Shown here piece by piece: positions 47,584 through 58,325 of a stretch of DNA of 64,000 nucleotides; position 1 is the stretch's first letter, and every line of letters starts with the position of its first letter. Origin of the DNA: Solanum dulcamara (lineage: Eukaryota; Streptophyta; Magnoliopsida; Solanales; Solanaceae); contig NC_077238.1 in assembly GCF_947179165.1 (NCBI RefSeq), positions 42,771,793 through 42,835,792 on the forward strand. Reading direction: 5' to 3'. The notes below the pieces were generated by a model. That model saw nothing but the letters and a program-made list of their open reading frames with translations, made no database searches and was not told the DNA's origin. A program made the translations under genes and the position numbers.

Positions 47584-48060
47584 TTTAACATAGTAAGTCG
47601 GCTAATAGAGGTCGTGATATGTCAATATCATTGATTAGCATGGACATTCGACACTCATGGCTCATTATCCATGGCCAATCTAGATCGTTACACATGCCGA
47701 ACAAATAGAAAAGGAGAAGTTGAAACAAAGGTCTAGAATGTAGTCTAAGAGGTCTCAAACCAATGGTGGTGAGTTTTAATATGGTAAGTTGGCTAATCGT
47801 GGATTTCCTAAATTTTTCCAAAAGTAATCTATCCAAAATTGTTCAAACACTCTGGCTTCAAAGTTCAATAAGGATAGGGTGCCTAACCCTAAGGTTCAAA
47901 GTGGAGTTCCAAATGGCCAAGTCATTCCCTGCACAACAAGTGTGAAAGACACCATAGAGGAGAGTGCTTGGTGGGGTCGAGGAGCAAGTTATAGGTGTGG
48001 TAAACCAGGTCATCATGAAAAAGATTTTAAATATGCTAGTCGGCCCAAAGCTCAGACTTG
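47584..48060 (+). pseudogene. G2 gag, 3' part, with micro-inversion and zinc knuckle
   Basis: After E3, about 25 bp of gag continue on the plus strand (AGTAAGTCGGCTAATAGAGG). A segment to about 47690 then reads as gag only on the minus strand (ECRMSMLINDIDISR, compare KCKMTMLIREIDISR in the fragment at 4170-4215). Plus-strand gag resumes with an AEQIEKEKLKQ-like stretch near 47695-47730. A zinc knuckle YRCGKPGHHEKDFK lies at about 47990-48030, its last Cys changed to Phe. Confidence 0.7.
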
Positions 48061-48553
48061 ATCTACAGGTTATCCACTTCAGTAGAGTACTACTACAGCA
48101 TTTGGTTGTGGTTAAAGCTAAAATTGATTATCCCGATATTGGGACAGGTATGTTTAACATATTTCGTTTTGATGTTTATACAATGTTAGATCCGATTGCT
48201 ACTCTATTATTTGTTTCTCTTTATCTTGCTATGAAGTTTGTCGCTTGTTCCGAAGTCTTGTTAGAACCTTTTTTGGTCTATACTCCTATGGGCGATTCAA
48301 TATTTTCTAGAATGTCTATAAAAAATTTCCATTGAAGTTTTTTCATAAAAGCACTTCAGTTGATCTTGTAGATCTTGATATGAACAATTTTGATATTGTT
48401 CTTAATATAGATTGGCTTCATGCATGTTATGCTTCTATATGTTATAGAACCTAATTTGTTATGTTTCAGTTTCCTAATAATTGAGTCATAAAATGGAAAG
48501 GTAGTAATTCTGTATTTAAATATTAATTCAGTTCATGTCTAAGAGATCGAAAA
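48061..48553 (+). pseudogene. G2 protease
   Basis: In the frame 47964-48335 the retropepsin loop reads FDVYTMLDPIATLLFVSLYLAM near 48165-48230: the catalytic Asp remains but the following Gly is Ile, which should abolish the active site. EVLLEPFLVYTPMGDSI follows. After a frameshift near 48335 the second block is visible as a DMNNFDIVLNIDWLHA-like stretch near 48375-48425. Confidence 0.75.
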
Positions 48554-49530
48554 ATGATTTCTAAAAGTTACATACATCATCTAGTCAAGGTTAGGGATAC
48601 AAACTCTGAAGCTCCTACTCTTAAGTTAGTTTCAGCAATTAATGAGTTTTTGAAAGTATTCCCCGATGATCTCCTAGGTGGATCCCAAAAGAGAGATAGA
48701 CTTGGTATTGATCTTTTTCCTGATACGCAACTTATGTTTATTCCTCTTTACTAGATTGCTTTGACAGAATTAAAAGAGTGAAAGGATTTATTAGATAAGG
48801 GTTTCATTAGACCAAGTATCTCTCCAAGGGGTGCTTCAATGTTCTTTGTTAGAAAGAAGGATGGTTCTCTCAAAATGTGAATTGATTATCAACAATTGAA
48901 TAAAGTTACCATTAAGAATAAGTATCCCATTCGAAGGATTGATGACTTGTTTGATCAACTTCAAGGTGCAAGTTACTTCGGTCGGATTATCATCAACTCC
49001 GAGTGAAAGAATATGATATTCTAGATATTGTCACTTGAATTGTTGTTTATGTCTTTCGAACTAATGAATGCTCCTGCAACTATTATGGATTTGATGAAGA
49101 TGGTGTTCAAGCAATATTTGAATATGTTCGTTATTATATTCATTGTGAATATATTGATCTAATATTGAGTTAAGGATGATCATACCAATTATTTAAGGAT
49201 TGTCTTCCAAATTCTCAATGACCGTTAGTTATTTTCCAAGTTTAGTGAGTCTGAGTTTTTGTTGAGGTCAGTTGATTTCCTTGACCAAATTGTCTTTTGT
49301 GAAAGTACTATAGTGAATCCTAAGAAAACTAAAGCAGTTGAGAATTAGGCTTGACATTCTCTATCTGATATGTGAAGTTTCTTCGACTTAGATAGTTATT
49401 ATAGATAGTATGTGAAAGTATCTCTTCCATTCCATCGCCATTGACAACTTTGACTTGGAAGAAGGTGAAATTCCAATGGTCTGGGTATATGAGAAAAGCT
49501 TCCAAGATTTGGAAAATAAGCTTACCTCTT
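48554..49530 (+). pseudogene. G2 reverse transcriptase with destroyed active site
   Basis: The linker (INEFLKVFPDDLLG, 48640-48680) leads to [16 protein letters not shown] near 48800-48840, [12 protein letters not shown] then a TGA where MRIDY is expected (CGA to TGA), [30 protein letters not shown] near 48890-48980. The catalytic FxDD position reads FIVNIL near 49138-49155, so both Asp residues are lost. A deletion removes part of the [11 protein letters not shown] block (48980-49005). It is a clear pseudogene. Confidence 0.82.
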
Positions 49531-50010
49531 CTTAAGTGTTGACTTTACTGGAAGGGTTCAATAGTTCTTGGTTGTGTTTTGATTCAAAATAGTAAGGTGA
49601 TAGCCTATGTTTCTAGGCAACTCAAGGTACATGAAAAGAATTATCTAACTCATGACTTGGAGTAAGCTGTAATTTTGTTTTCTTTGAAGATTTTGAGACA
49701 CTATATCTATGTCTTTAATGATGATTTATTCACCTACCATAAGATTTTGCACTATATTTTCAACCAAAAGGACTTGAACCTCAAAGGAAATGGCTTGAGT
49801 TATTGACGGATTATGATATGAGTGTGTTGTACCATTTAGGTAAGGCAAAGGTGGTTGTTGATGCTCTTAGTAGATTTTCCATGAATAGTATTTCCCATAT
49901 TAAGGATGAAAAGGAGTTAGTTCATGATTTTAATAGACTAGGTCCTTTAGGTTTTCGCTTGGTTGATTTATAGGATGGTGGTGTCATTCTGGAAAATGGT
50001 TGTGAATCAT
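49531..50010 (+). pseudogene. G2 RNase H
   Basis: Readable blocks are [32 protein letters not shown] (landmarks over 49570-49665) and LKILRHYIYVF. The end of the domain, near 49815-49880, is degraded (LYHLGKAKVVVDALSRFSM-like). The DAS catalytic motif before LGCVLIQ is not preserved. Frameshifts occur near 49640 and 49750. Confidence 0.7.
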
Positions 50011-51240
50011 CTCTTGTGGTGTATGTTAAGGAAAAATAAGAGAGTGATGATGTGGTTGATGGAAATTCCATTGATGATTTCTCTCAAGGGTAGATGGTGA
50101 GCTTAGATATCAAGGTCGTTGGTGTGTTCCCGATATTGATGGCATAAAGGGAAATGATATAGTTTAATGGTCATATTTCATGGTATTCTACTAATCAAGA
50201 TTCCACAAATATGTATAGATATTTGAGAGAAGTATATTGGTTGAATGGCATGATGAAGGATATTGTGGAGTTTGTGGCCTAATGTCCTAATTGTTAACAA
50301 GTGAAGGTTGAGCATTAAAAATCAACAGGTTTAATTCAAGAAATTGAGCTCTTTACTTGAAAGTAAAAAGACTTGAATATTGACTTTATTACATATTTGT
50401 TTCGTACCCATAGGGAACATGATTTAATTTCGGTAGTTATTGACGGAATGACTAGGTCGGCAGATTTTCTTCTCATTACGGCTTCTTTTTAAGCTGAAAA
50501 CTATGCTAGACTGTATATTGGTGAGTTGATTAAGCATCATGGTATTCCACAATCTGTCATTTCTAAACCTAGGTAATCAAATTACATCTTAATTTTTGAG
50601 GAATTTCCAAAAGGGTCTTGGTACTCAAGTTAAGCTTTGCACAACTTTTCACCCTTAGATTGATGGTCAGGACGAGCATACAATTTAGAACTTGAAGGAC
50701 ATTTTGAGAGCATGTGTCATTGAATTCAAGGGTGATTGGGATGATCATTTACCATTAATCAAGTTTGTTTATAACAATAGTTACCATTCTAGCATTCGTA
50801 TGGCTCAATTTGAGGCTTTATTTGGTAGGAGATGTATAACTCCTATTGGTTGGTTTGAAGTTGGTGAAGTAACCATGATATGACCCAATTTTGTGCAAGG
50901 GGCTATGGAATAGGTTAGACTCATTAGGGAAATATTAAAGGTTCCCAGAGCCGACCTAAACCCTATTTAGATATTAGGAGAGAAGAACTTGAGCTTGAGG
51001 TAAATGATTAGGTTTACTTAGAAATCTCACCCATAAAGGGTATAATGTTTTTGGCAAGAAACAGAAGCTTAGTCCTCTCTATGAAGGCCCATATCATATT
51101 TTGAGGCAGATTGGCAAGGTGTCATATGAGTTGGATTTTTCCTCGGAACTGGCATTGGTGCATCCAGTGTTTCATGTGTCATTATTGAAGAAGTGTGTGG
51201 GTGATCCTATCTCTATTGTTCTATTGTACAACATTTATCC
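50011..51240 (+). pseudogene. G2 integrase
   Basis: The finger region (YLREVYWLNGMMKDIVEFVA, CPNC, 50220-50300) keeps its Cys pair. The core shows a VVIDGMTRSADF block near 50425-50465 with the first Asp, but the second catalytic block reads VISKPR near 50557-50575 (Asp to Lys), and the Glu block reads NLKDILRACVIEF near 50688-50720 (Glu to Lys). The C-terminus (SSLYEGPYHILRQIGKVSYELDF, VHPVFHVSLLKKCVGDP) is well preserved at 51072-51210. A stop at 50881 and frameshifts break it. Confidence 0.8.
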
Positions 51241-51412
51241 TATGAGGAGGTTCTGATTAAGATTCTAGACTGGCAAGTTAGAAGGTTGAGGAACAAGAAA
51301 GTAGCTTCCGTTAAGGTGTTGTGGTGGAACTAATATGTTTAAGGTGCTACATGGAAAGCTAAAGCTGATATGATTTCACTATATCCTCATCTCTTTAATT
51401 CTGTTCCTAGTT
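51241..51412 (+). pseudogene. G2 chromodomain-like tail
   Basis: In mixed frames it reads SYEEVLIKILDWQVRRLRNKK, VASVKVLWWNQ and ATWKAKADMISLYPHLF, matching the order of the short chromodomain-like tail of plant chromoviruses. Stops are present. Confidence 0.65.
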
Positions 51413-51657
51413 GAGGTATTCAATTCCTTAATGATTCACTCTATCAAGTTTATGTGTTTCAGTCAAACTCATGTTTTATATGCATGCGTGTTCATGAAAT
51501 AAATTTTAACTCATGATTTAGCTTGGGATTGAATATTCCATATTTTATGTATTTTTGATATGTTTTGCATTCATGTTGGGATGCTATATATATTTCCGAT
51601 GTCATTCATGCTAGTTTGAGTACCATTCAAGGATGAATGTTCCCAAGGAGAAGATAT
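51413..51657 (+). other. G2 untranslated region and polypurine tract
   Basis: Non-coding, ending in CAAGGAGAAGATAT (51644-51657) directly before the LTR start TGTAAGACACC. Confidence 0.65.
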
Positions 51658-52997
51658 TGTAAGACACCAGAAGTTGGAGAGTCAAAAATCGCAGTTTAAG
51701 AGAAAATTCTCAGAAAAGTTTTAGCTTTTGTGCCAGATTTGTTTCATGGGCCATATTCATTGGCCACATAACTAACCACAGGACGTGAAAGGCACCGTGG
51801 GAGTTAACTAGGGAAAAGAGGAAAAAAGGGGAAAAGTTTACGAAAGGGTTTACGAGTTTTGGTGGGCACCATGGACCGTACACTCATTTGTGAACATGAC
51901 TACTTAAAATTGCAAACTCGATTGATGATTAATTCCACCACCTATGGGACACTTCACGGACCATAATGGTCTCAATAGAAACCTAACTCCTAGAGACATG
52001 CATATGTCATTCTTCAGGAAGCTCCCCACGACCCGTGGAGCTCTGCACGAGCCGTGATGGGGTCCATAGAAGTCGACCCCTCAAGTATAATTTTCCTTCA
52101 TATTAAAGAGCCCCTTCATGGATAGTGAAGGGCTACACAATCCATGAATACCTCATGTCCAGGTGACTTGTTAAGTTTTATTTAAGGGTGATTTTGTTTT
52201 TTTTTATTATTTCATTAATGTATTTAGACGGTTTTTGGGTACAAATTATAATCTATTAATAACCCCAAACCCCCCTAAATCTCTCATTCACTCCCATTCA
52301 CCCTAAACACAAATCTTCTCTATAGAGTCTCTCTCTGAAAGTCCATCTTCTTCCTTAAGCATGGTTTCAAGGAATCTCAAGTTTAAGTCTCCAATTAAAG
52401 TGCATTTAGGGCCCTAATTGTCTAAGGTATATGATAATTCATCCATGTATCCTTCCATTCATAGAGTCCCAAGGTTTTTTTAAATTTTCTTTTATAAATT
52501 CTTCCTATAAGTCCTAATTCTTATGAAATTGCATTGGGTCATCTTGATTATGGTTTATCTCATTATTATTTAGCTAATGATCCATGATTCAAGTTAAATT
52601 GCATGATTTCATGCTGATTTTCATGGACTCATGTCTTATGCTATTGTCAAATATAATTTAAAGAATTATCATACTGATCGATAAAGGATTTCTATCAATG
52701 AATTATGAATGACTTGTGCTAAGTAATGAATGATGATAAATTATGATTTCAATGATATTTTAAGCAAGTATCCATTGTTGTGAGAGGAAATTCTCACATA
52801 CTCATGTTAAAGATGGTGAAAGATTTTCTCAGTGTCTCACGAATTCATAAGGATTGAAAGATTTTCTCATTCTTGTATGAATCATTCATGATGTTGTATT
52901 GGAATCTATTATTTCCTCTCCAAATAATGTTAATGATTATGATTTATGAATTCCATTGGGATTTGAATATGAATCAAGAGGACTTTAAGGTGGGTTC
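51658..52997 (+). mobile_element. G2 3' LTR, left part
   Basis: Starts TGTAAGACACCAGAAGTTGG after the polypurine tract. Non-coding, with CACGACCCGTGGAGCTC-type palindromic words near 52025. Interrupted by E4 at 52997. Confidence 0.75.
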
Positions 52998-53586
52998 TGA
53001 TGCACGCATACAAAGACAAGATAAAGAGTGCAAGTGCTATAAATCAAGTCAATACTTTAGAGGATTGAAAAGAATTTGGAATGAAGGATTGATGTTTGAG
53101 AACCTGCTAAAGTGGAAGTACAAGAAAGAAAAAAGAAAAAAAAGAGAAAAAACATGTTAGCCATATTACTTGATGAATTTTTGTGAATTCATCCCAAAGG
53201 AAGACAACCAAACAAGGCCCATACTTCATTAAGGGTAAAATTATAATAACCAGTATCTTTCTTTTCAATCCTAGTATAAGTAGTAGTTTCTTATTATTTT
53301 TAGAAGGAAAATTTTGATCAATATGAAAACTAAATACTTTTTGAGAGTTTTAAGTGCTTGTTGAAGCGTTTAACTGTGTTTAAGTTTAGAAATAAGGGTT
53401 TCTTGGGAATCTAATTTCCTTGAGGTCTTTGTAATAGTATAGGTGTTTGTTTTGGATCAATCAATTGAGGTCTTATGGTTTAGTATACCCTTTGGCTGCT
53501 ATTGATTTACGTACTTGTGTCTTTCTTTTATCCTTTTTATTTTGTTTATCTTATTTATTTTATCGTCCACATTCGATATTGCATCA
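52998..53586 (+). repeat. E4 5' LTR
   Basis: Clearly homologous to 56878-57454; ends CGATATTGCATCA. Confidence 0.9.
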
Positions 53587-53602
53587 ATTGGTATTAGATC
53601 CT
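53587..53602 (+). other. E4 primer binding site remnant
   Basis: ATTGGTATTAGATCCT, a decayed TTGGTATCAGAGCC (initiator tRNA-Met type), directly after the LTR. Confidence 0.75.
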
Positions 53603-54900
53603 ACGTTTAGATTTGTTTCTACAAATCTAGTCTTAGTTTGCAAAAAAAATAAAAAATAACAAAATGCAAAAATATATTGTGTTTGATTTGTTGTTTTTGG
53701 TACTAAATCCTTGTTCTCTAGTGTTTTTTGAGTCTAGGTTTCAAATTTTGTTCAATTTGGAGTTGAAAAAGTGAAGTTACCATTGAAGGGTTTTGAGATT
53801 TTGAAACTTTTTAAATTTTTAAAGTGCTTCTTTCATTGAGGAGGTAATGAAGGTTAATGATCAATGAAGTTTGTTCTTTATGTCAAGGAGAAACTAATCC
53901 TAAATTTTGAGTCAATTTGAAGTTGATTTTAGAGTGTTGGGATTTAGTGTGTGTTCTTGGTGATCTTCAAGTTATTCTTAAAGAAGAAGAAGGTTGAAAG
54001 TGCATTTGATCCAATGTTCCCAAGAAAAAGTTGGTCAAATTGTTTGTTGGCCCACTAATGGAAATTTCAAAAAAAATTAAAATTCAAAAAAAAAAATATT
54101 ATTTCCATGTGGCAGCCACATCAGCTGCTACGTCATTAGAAACTGCCAACACAGCAGCCACGCAATAGTGACATCAGCGAAAGCACAACAGACTGCCACA
54201 CAAAGAGGTACAACTCTCTACTGCGTGCATGTTGTACAACTTCAGAGAGCAGAATTTTTGTTTTCAGCCTCAAAATATTGCAAGTATAGAAATTTTTTTG
54301 GACTTCAAAACTTTTTCTAAGTGTCAAAACTTTGTGATTTTTTTCTACACTTTTTACCTTCTATCTCTCAACTATTTAGCAATTAATTAACATATTTAAT
54401 TACTTGTTAACTAGTTTTAATCATCTAATCAAACTCTTTCAAGTGATAAACTTCTTTGGGACTCCAAACTTTTTCTAAGTGTCAACTTCATAGTTCTTCT
54501 ACACTTATTTCTTTTTCGATTTCTTAACTACTTAATGTCTAACTATTGATATTAATTAGTTGTTGACTAGTTCTTCATCTCATTTATTTAATTTCTACAA
54601 CTAATTGACAATAAGTAATTCTTTATACTTCTTGTTACTTAGTTCTTGAGCCAATTTGGTTTTGTCCTATTTTTTTCTTTAACTCTCTTTGCTTCTTTTC
54701 ATTGAAAGTTCCTGGCTCTTGTCTATTAGTTTTTAATTATTCTTTTTTGAGTTAACAAGAATCCATTATTGACCTCAAGTAGATATTGGACCCTTGCAAC
54801 TCATCGGACTAAACACGATACAATCATTGGGCAAAGTAATTTATGAGGCAAAAAAAGGTACACATCCTTGAGTGATTGTTAGCTGCACTGACCTAATATG
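53603..54900 (+). other. E4 leader / decayed gag region
   Basis: No gag motif is visible. It holds a GC-richer island of CAGCCACATCAGCTGCTACG-type words at about 54108-54215 and a diverged tandem repeat at 54299-54605. Confidence 0.5.
54299..54605. repeat. Diverged tandem duplication, about 157-bp units
   Basis: TTGGACTTCAAAACTTTTTC near 54299 recurs as TTGGGACTCCAAACTTTTTC near 54456, and the following sequence (TCTACACTT, TTAACTA, AATTA, GTTGACTAGTT) aligns loosely. Confidence 0.65.
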
Positions 54901-55410
54901 TTTATTGGTATGATTGAGTGTCTTAAATAGGTACCAATGGCGTATCATTTAATCTTCAAAGATGACCAAAAAGGTGCACGACATTATAAGGAAACTCAAT
55001 GTTTCATGGTAAGGCAACTCCTTAAAGCAAATGTGAATGTTTGTGGGTATACCAGTTTCTCTCTTATATTGGATAACTTTTGCTACACTAACTTCATCAC
55101 CCCTCATGTGGTGGAATGGTTGGTAATATATCTCATGTGATAAAATATGATCCATATTATGATGAAAGAGGGTATTTGGTTGATAAAAGTGTGAATGTAT
55201 TCATTGCACATGGTGAATATCAAGAGGAGATGTGGTGTGATATGTTACCCATGGATACTTCTAACCTTTGTTAAGGCAATCCTTTGTTTCAAAAGCATTG
55301 AATTCTATATGAACAAGAATGGTACAAGTATTTAGTTGATGAAAATGGTAAACTTCTCTTTCCACCCATAATTTCTAATGGTAAGCCAAATGCAAATGTG
55401 CCTTCCTAAC
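54901..55410 (+). pseudogene. E4 retropepsin-like remnant
   Basis: The frame 54937-55140 gives an FSLILDNFCYTNFITPHVVEWL stretch in the position of the protease active-site loop, with the Asp followed by Asn-Phe rather than Ser/Thr-Gly. After a frameshift the sequence reads VNVFIAHGEYQEEMWCDMLPMDTSNLC, then a stop, then GNPLFQKH and NGKLLFPPI. This order matches the second half of Ty3 proteases (the CDVVPM...LLGRPW blocks) with losses. Function is inferred from motif order only. Confidence 0.5.
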
Positions 55411-56860
55411 TAAGGATTCTTGGAGCCAATGACATCAAGAGACAAAATATTGAGAATAGTAAGGGAGTGAATGATGGCAGCTTTAGAGTGGAAAAAGGAG
55501 AGGATGTGAAGAGTGAAATGAGTGAATTGCCATAAATACCATCTAACCTAATTGCTTGTCCTTCTCTTTTTAAGAATTCTTGTTTAGGTATCATCATGGA
55601 GAATGGGGAAATACAAACTCTCAAAAACAACACTAAAACTAAGGATTTGATTGATTGGTGGCCCATTGGATCAAGCGGTTCGAGTTGCATGAAAACATAA
55701 GAGTGGAATATCTTTCTTGTGATCCTCAAGGTACCATAGCTAAACTTGACACTTTTAAAATTTCTAATGAACAAAGTGTGAATGATAGATTATCTTCATT
55801 TCGGACTAATGATTCTTTGCCACATAGTGATGATGTATTTGTATAGAGTGTTCATATAATAGTTGATCCTATTGATTATCAAATTAATTCTTCTTGCAAT
55901 ATTAATTTGTGTCCACCTAGTGTTGACACTTTTTCTTTGAATGCTAGTACATTGTCATGTAATTCTTTTCCATAAAATGATAATGTATTTGTTGAGAGTG
56001 TTCTTACACTAGATGATCCTATTGATGGCCGAATTGATTCTTTTTGTAAGATCGATTTGTCTAGTATTGACACTTGTGTTTTTAATAATAATACATTATC
56101 ATATGAAACTTGTGTTGATCAACTTATTTGTAGTTCTAGTCCACTAATTGAAATATTTTGTGATGTAATTAGTGAGCCTCAAATTAGTGATGATGTTGAT
56201 CAGTGAAAACATGTGACTCTTCGAGCCTTATTGAAGATCCTATTACTTATTTTTCTCGTACAAGTCATGCAATTGAAACTTCTTTGCACAATGAAGTTTA
56301 TATTTTTGAGAATGGCATTACATGTGGGTATACCTTGAATGAATTTATCTTGCCTGACACCTTTCTTTATTAACTATTTGCATAAGATGGTGCTCTTACT
56401 TTTGTTGAGTGTGTCTCGTATGTTGATATGAGATCTAATGGGGTAGGTGATTGTTATATTGACCATTATATAAGGAAATCCTTTTATTTTAACCCAGATG
56501 ATAATTTAAATAATTATGATTTGATCATAGTGTCAATTGGAAGTAATTTTATCTTAAAATAGAGGATCAATTTTGCTTTATGTCTCCTTTAACCAATGTG
56601 ATATTGCCGACTTGGTATTTTTACACCATTGGAACTTTTAGGAAATCCTTATTTAATGATATTTTAAGTAGTCAAGTTTTTTGTGCATATGAGGCTATAT
56701 TGTTCATGAAAAAAGTTTATGGTTGGATATATCACAAGTTTGTACATCCTTGGTGTGTTGGTGGATTTGTTAAATCTTGTGATTAAACTCATGCTATGAG
56801 GTTCTTATTGTTTCTTATCTTTTCTATGGTTTTTCTAGGTCTATATTTCAGGACAAATCC
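55411..56860 (+). pseudogene. E4 post-protease coding-like region, product unknown
   Basis: Interrupted plus-strand frames rich in Asp, Ser, Val and Thr have an in-frame 150-bp duplication (55829-56108). A last frame at 56580-56786 (IGTFRKSLFNDILSS, KKVYGWIYHKFVHPWCVGG) precedes the polypurine tract. No RT, RNase H or integrase motif is seen. It may be a non-pol filler or an accessory protein of this element type; I cannot name it. Confidence 0.45.
55829..56108 (+). repeat. In-frame tandem duplication, period 150 bp (50 codons)
   Basis: GATGATGTATTTGT at 55829 and GATAATGTATTTGT at 55979 begin two copies. Both translate to VFVxSV, DPIDxxIxS and a Cys/Asn/Ser tail in the same frame. Confidence 0.85.
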
Positions 56861-56877
56861 TTTTTAAGAAAGGAGAA

Positions 56878-57454
56878 TGATACTCACATACCAAGACAAG
56901 ATAAATAGTGCAACTGTTATAAATCAAGTCAATACTTTAGAGGCTTGGCAAGAATTTAGAATGAAGGCTTGAAGATTGAGAGCATGCTAAAGTGGAAGTA
57001 CAAGGAGGAAAGAAGAAAAGAGCAAGTTAGCCATTACTTGATGATTTTTTGTGAATTCATCTTAAAGAAAGACAACCAAAGAAGGCCCTTACTTCATTAA
57101 GGGTAAGATTGTAATAGGAAGTATCTTTCTTTTCTATCCTAGTATAAGTAGTAGTTTCTTATTATTTTAGAAGGTGGATTTTGATGAATATGAAAGCTAA
57201 ATAATCTTTGAGTGTTTTGAGTGCTTGTTGAAGCCTTTAATTGTGTTTAAGTTAAGAAAGAAGGGTTGCTTGGGAATCTAATTCCCTTGAGGTCTTTCTA
57301 ATAGTATAGGTGATTGTTTTGGATTAATCAATTGAGGTCTTAGGGTTTAGTGTACCCTTTTATTGCTTTTGATTTCTTTACTTGTGTCTTGCTTTTATCT
57401 TTTTGTCTTTTGTTTATCTTATTTATTTGTTCTTCCGCATTCGATATTCCATTA
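56878..57454 (+). repeat. E4 3' LTR
   Basis: 577 bp, starts TGATACTCAC and ends CGATATTCCATTA. Confidence 0.9.
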
Positions 57455-57459
57455 GGTTT

Positions 57460-58325
57460 GGTGCAGAAGCTCAAGTAGTGCCCCAAGGGAACTTTAGTAG
57501 CAACCTCTATTCCGTCACTAAGTTGCCCGCATAGGTTTACCTTTATGGCCTTTCTAGTGGATCAAGAAATAGCTTAAGTTTAAGATGTTCTCACGAATTC
57601 TACCTTTTGCAAGTAGCTTCTCTCTTCTCAATGTGGGAGTTATATTGAATTCCATATTATAGCTTGCATGGTCCTATATTCGGTTAAAGGTCCTATCACA
57701 CAAAGGTATACAAAATGATATAAGTTGTCATGATGTTTATGATTCATTGACCTCATCATTATGATATTCAATTTTTTTCAAGTTTTACTCATGTTTTATG
57801 ATATTGGTCATGCATCCCATGTTCATTGTTCAGGCATGTTTCTCACATACTTAGTGCATTCCATAACCTAACACATATATTTTGCCTATATTGTATCATA
57901 ATGTAGGGTCCAATGATCATCACGCTCATCCTCCTACTCGTGGATAGATCGGATTACATAGCTTGAAACTTGATTGGTGAGTCCTCATATATTTGAGGAC
58001 GTAACCAACAGGACTTTATATTTCTTTCTACGATGTTATCTTTTATATTTTGGGTGAGCTAGAAGCTTTTCTTATGCCCCCATCTAGACTACTAGAGGCA
58101 TGTTAGATGTTTATGGAGTCTATGTTGTTATGATCTTTTGGAGTTGATTTCTCCATTATCGAGTTATTCATGTTGATACTTTATTCCGCATTTAAAATAT
58201 ATTTTGGTATGTTATTGTCTTTTTACCTTATATATCCTCATGTATGATATGCTAAGAGACTTGGATTTGGTGTTTCAAGATTCGAATCACTATGTAATTC
58301 CTAAGGTCTAGCTTTGATCGTGACA
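57460..58325 (+). mobile_element. G2 3' LTR, right part
   Basis: Resumes after E4 and aligns with 39795-40463, including the TAATGTAGGGTCCAATGATC block near 57900. Ends GATCGTGACA at 58325. Confidence 0.75.

Larger units (their letters stand above)
52998..57454 (+). mobile_element. E4: short-LTR retrotransposon inserted in G2 LTR
   Basis: 4,457 bp bounded by TGATGCACGC (52998) and the end CGATATTCCATTA (57454), flanked by GGTTC (52993-52997) and GGTTT (57455-57459), a 5-bp duplication with one mismatch. LTRs are 52998-53586 (589 bp) and 56878-57454 (577 bp). A primer-site remnant and a polypurine tract (TTTTTAAGAAAGGAGAA, 56861-56877) give plus orientation. The interior has a protease remnant and repeat-bearing coding-like sequence but no RT or integrase, so it was mobilised in trans or has lost pol. 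Confidence 0.88.

Noticed and set aside
53447..53659. 70-residue hydrophobic frame in the E4 5' LTR and primer-site region
   Set aside because: It crosses the LTR end and primer binding site, so it is not a gene; the 3' LTR copy diverges.
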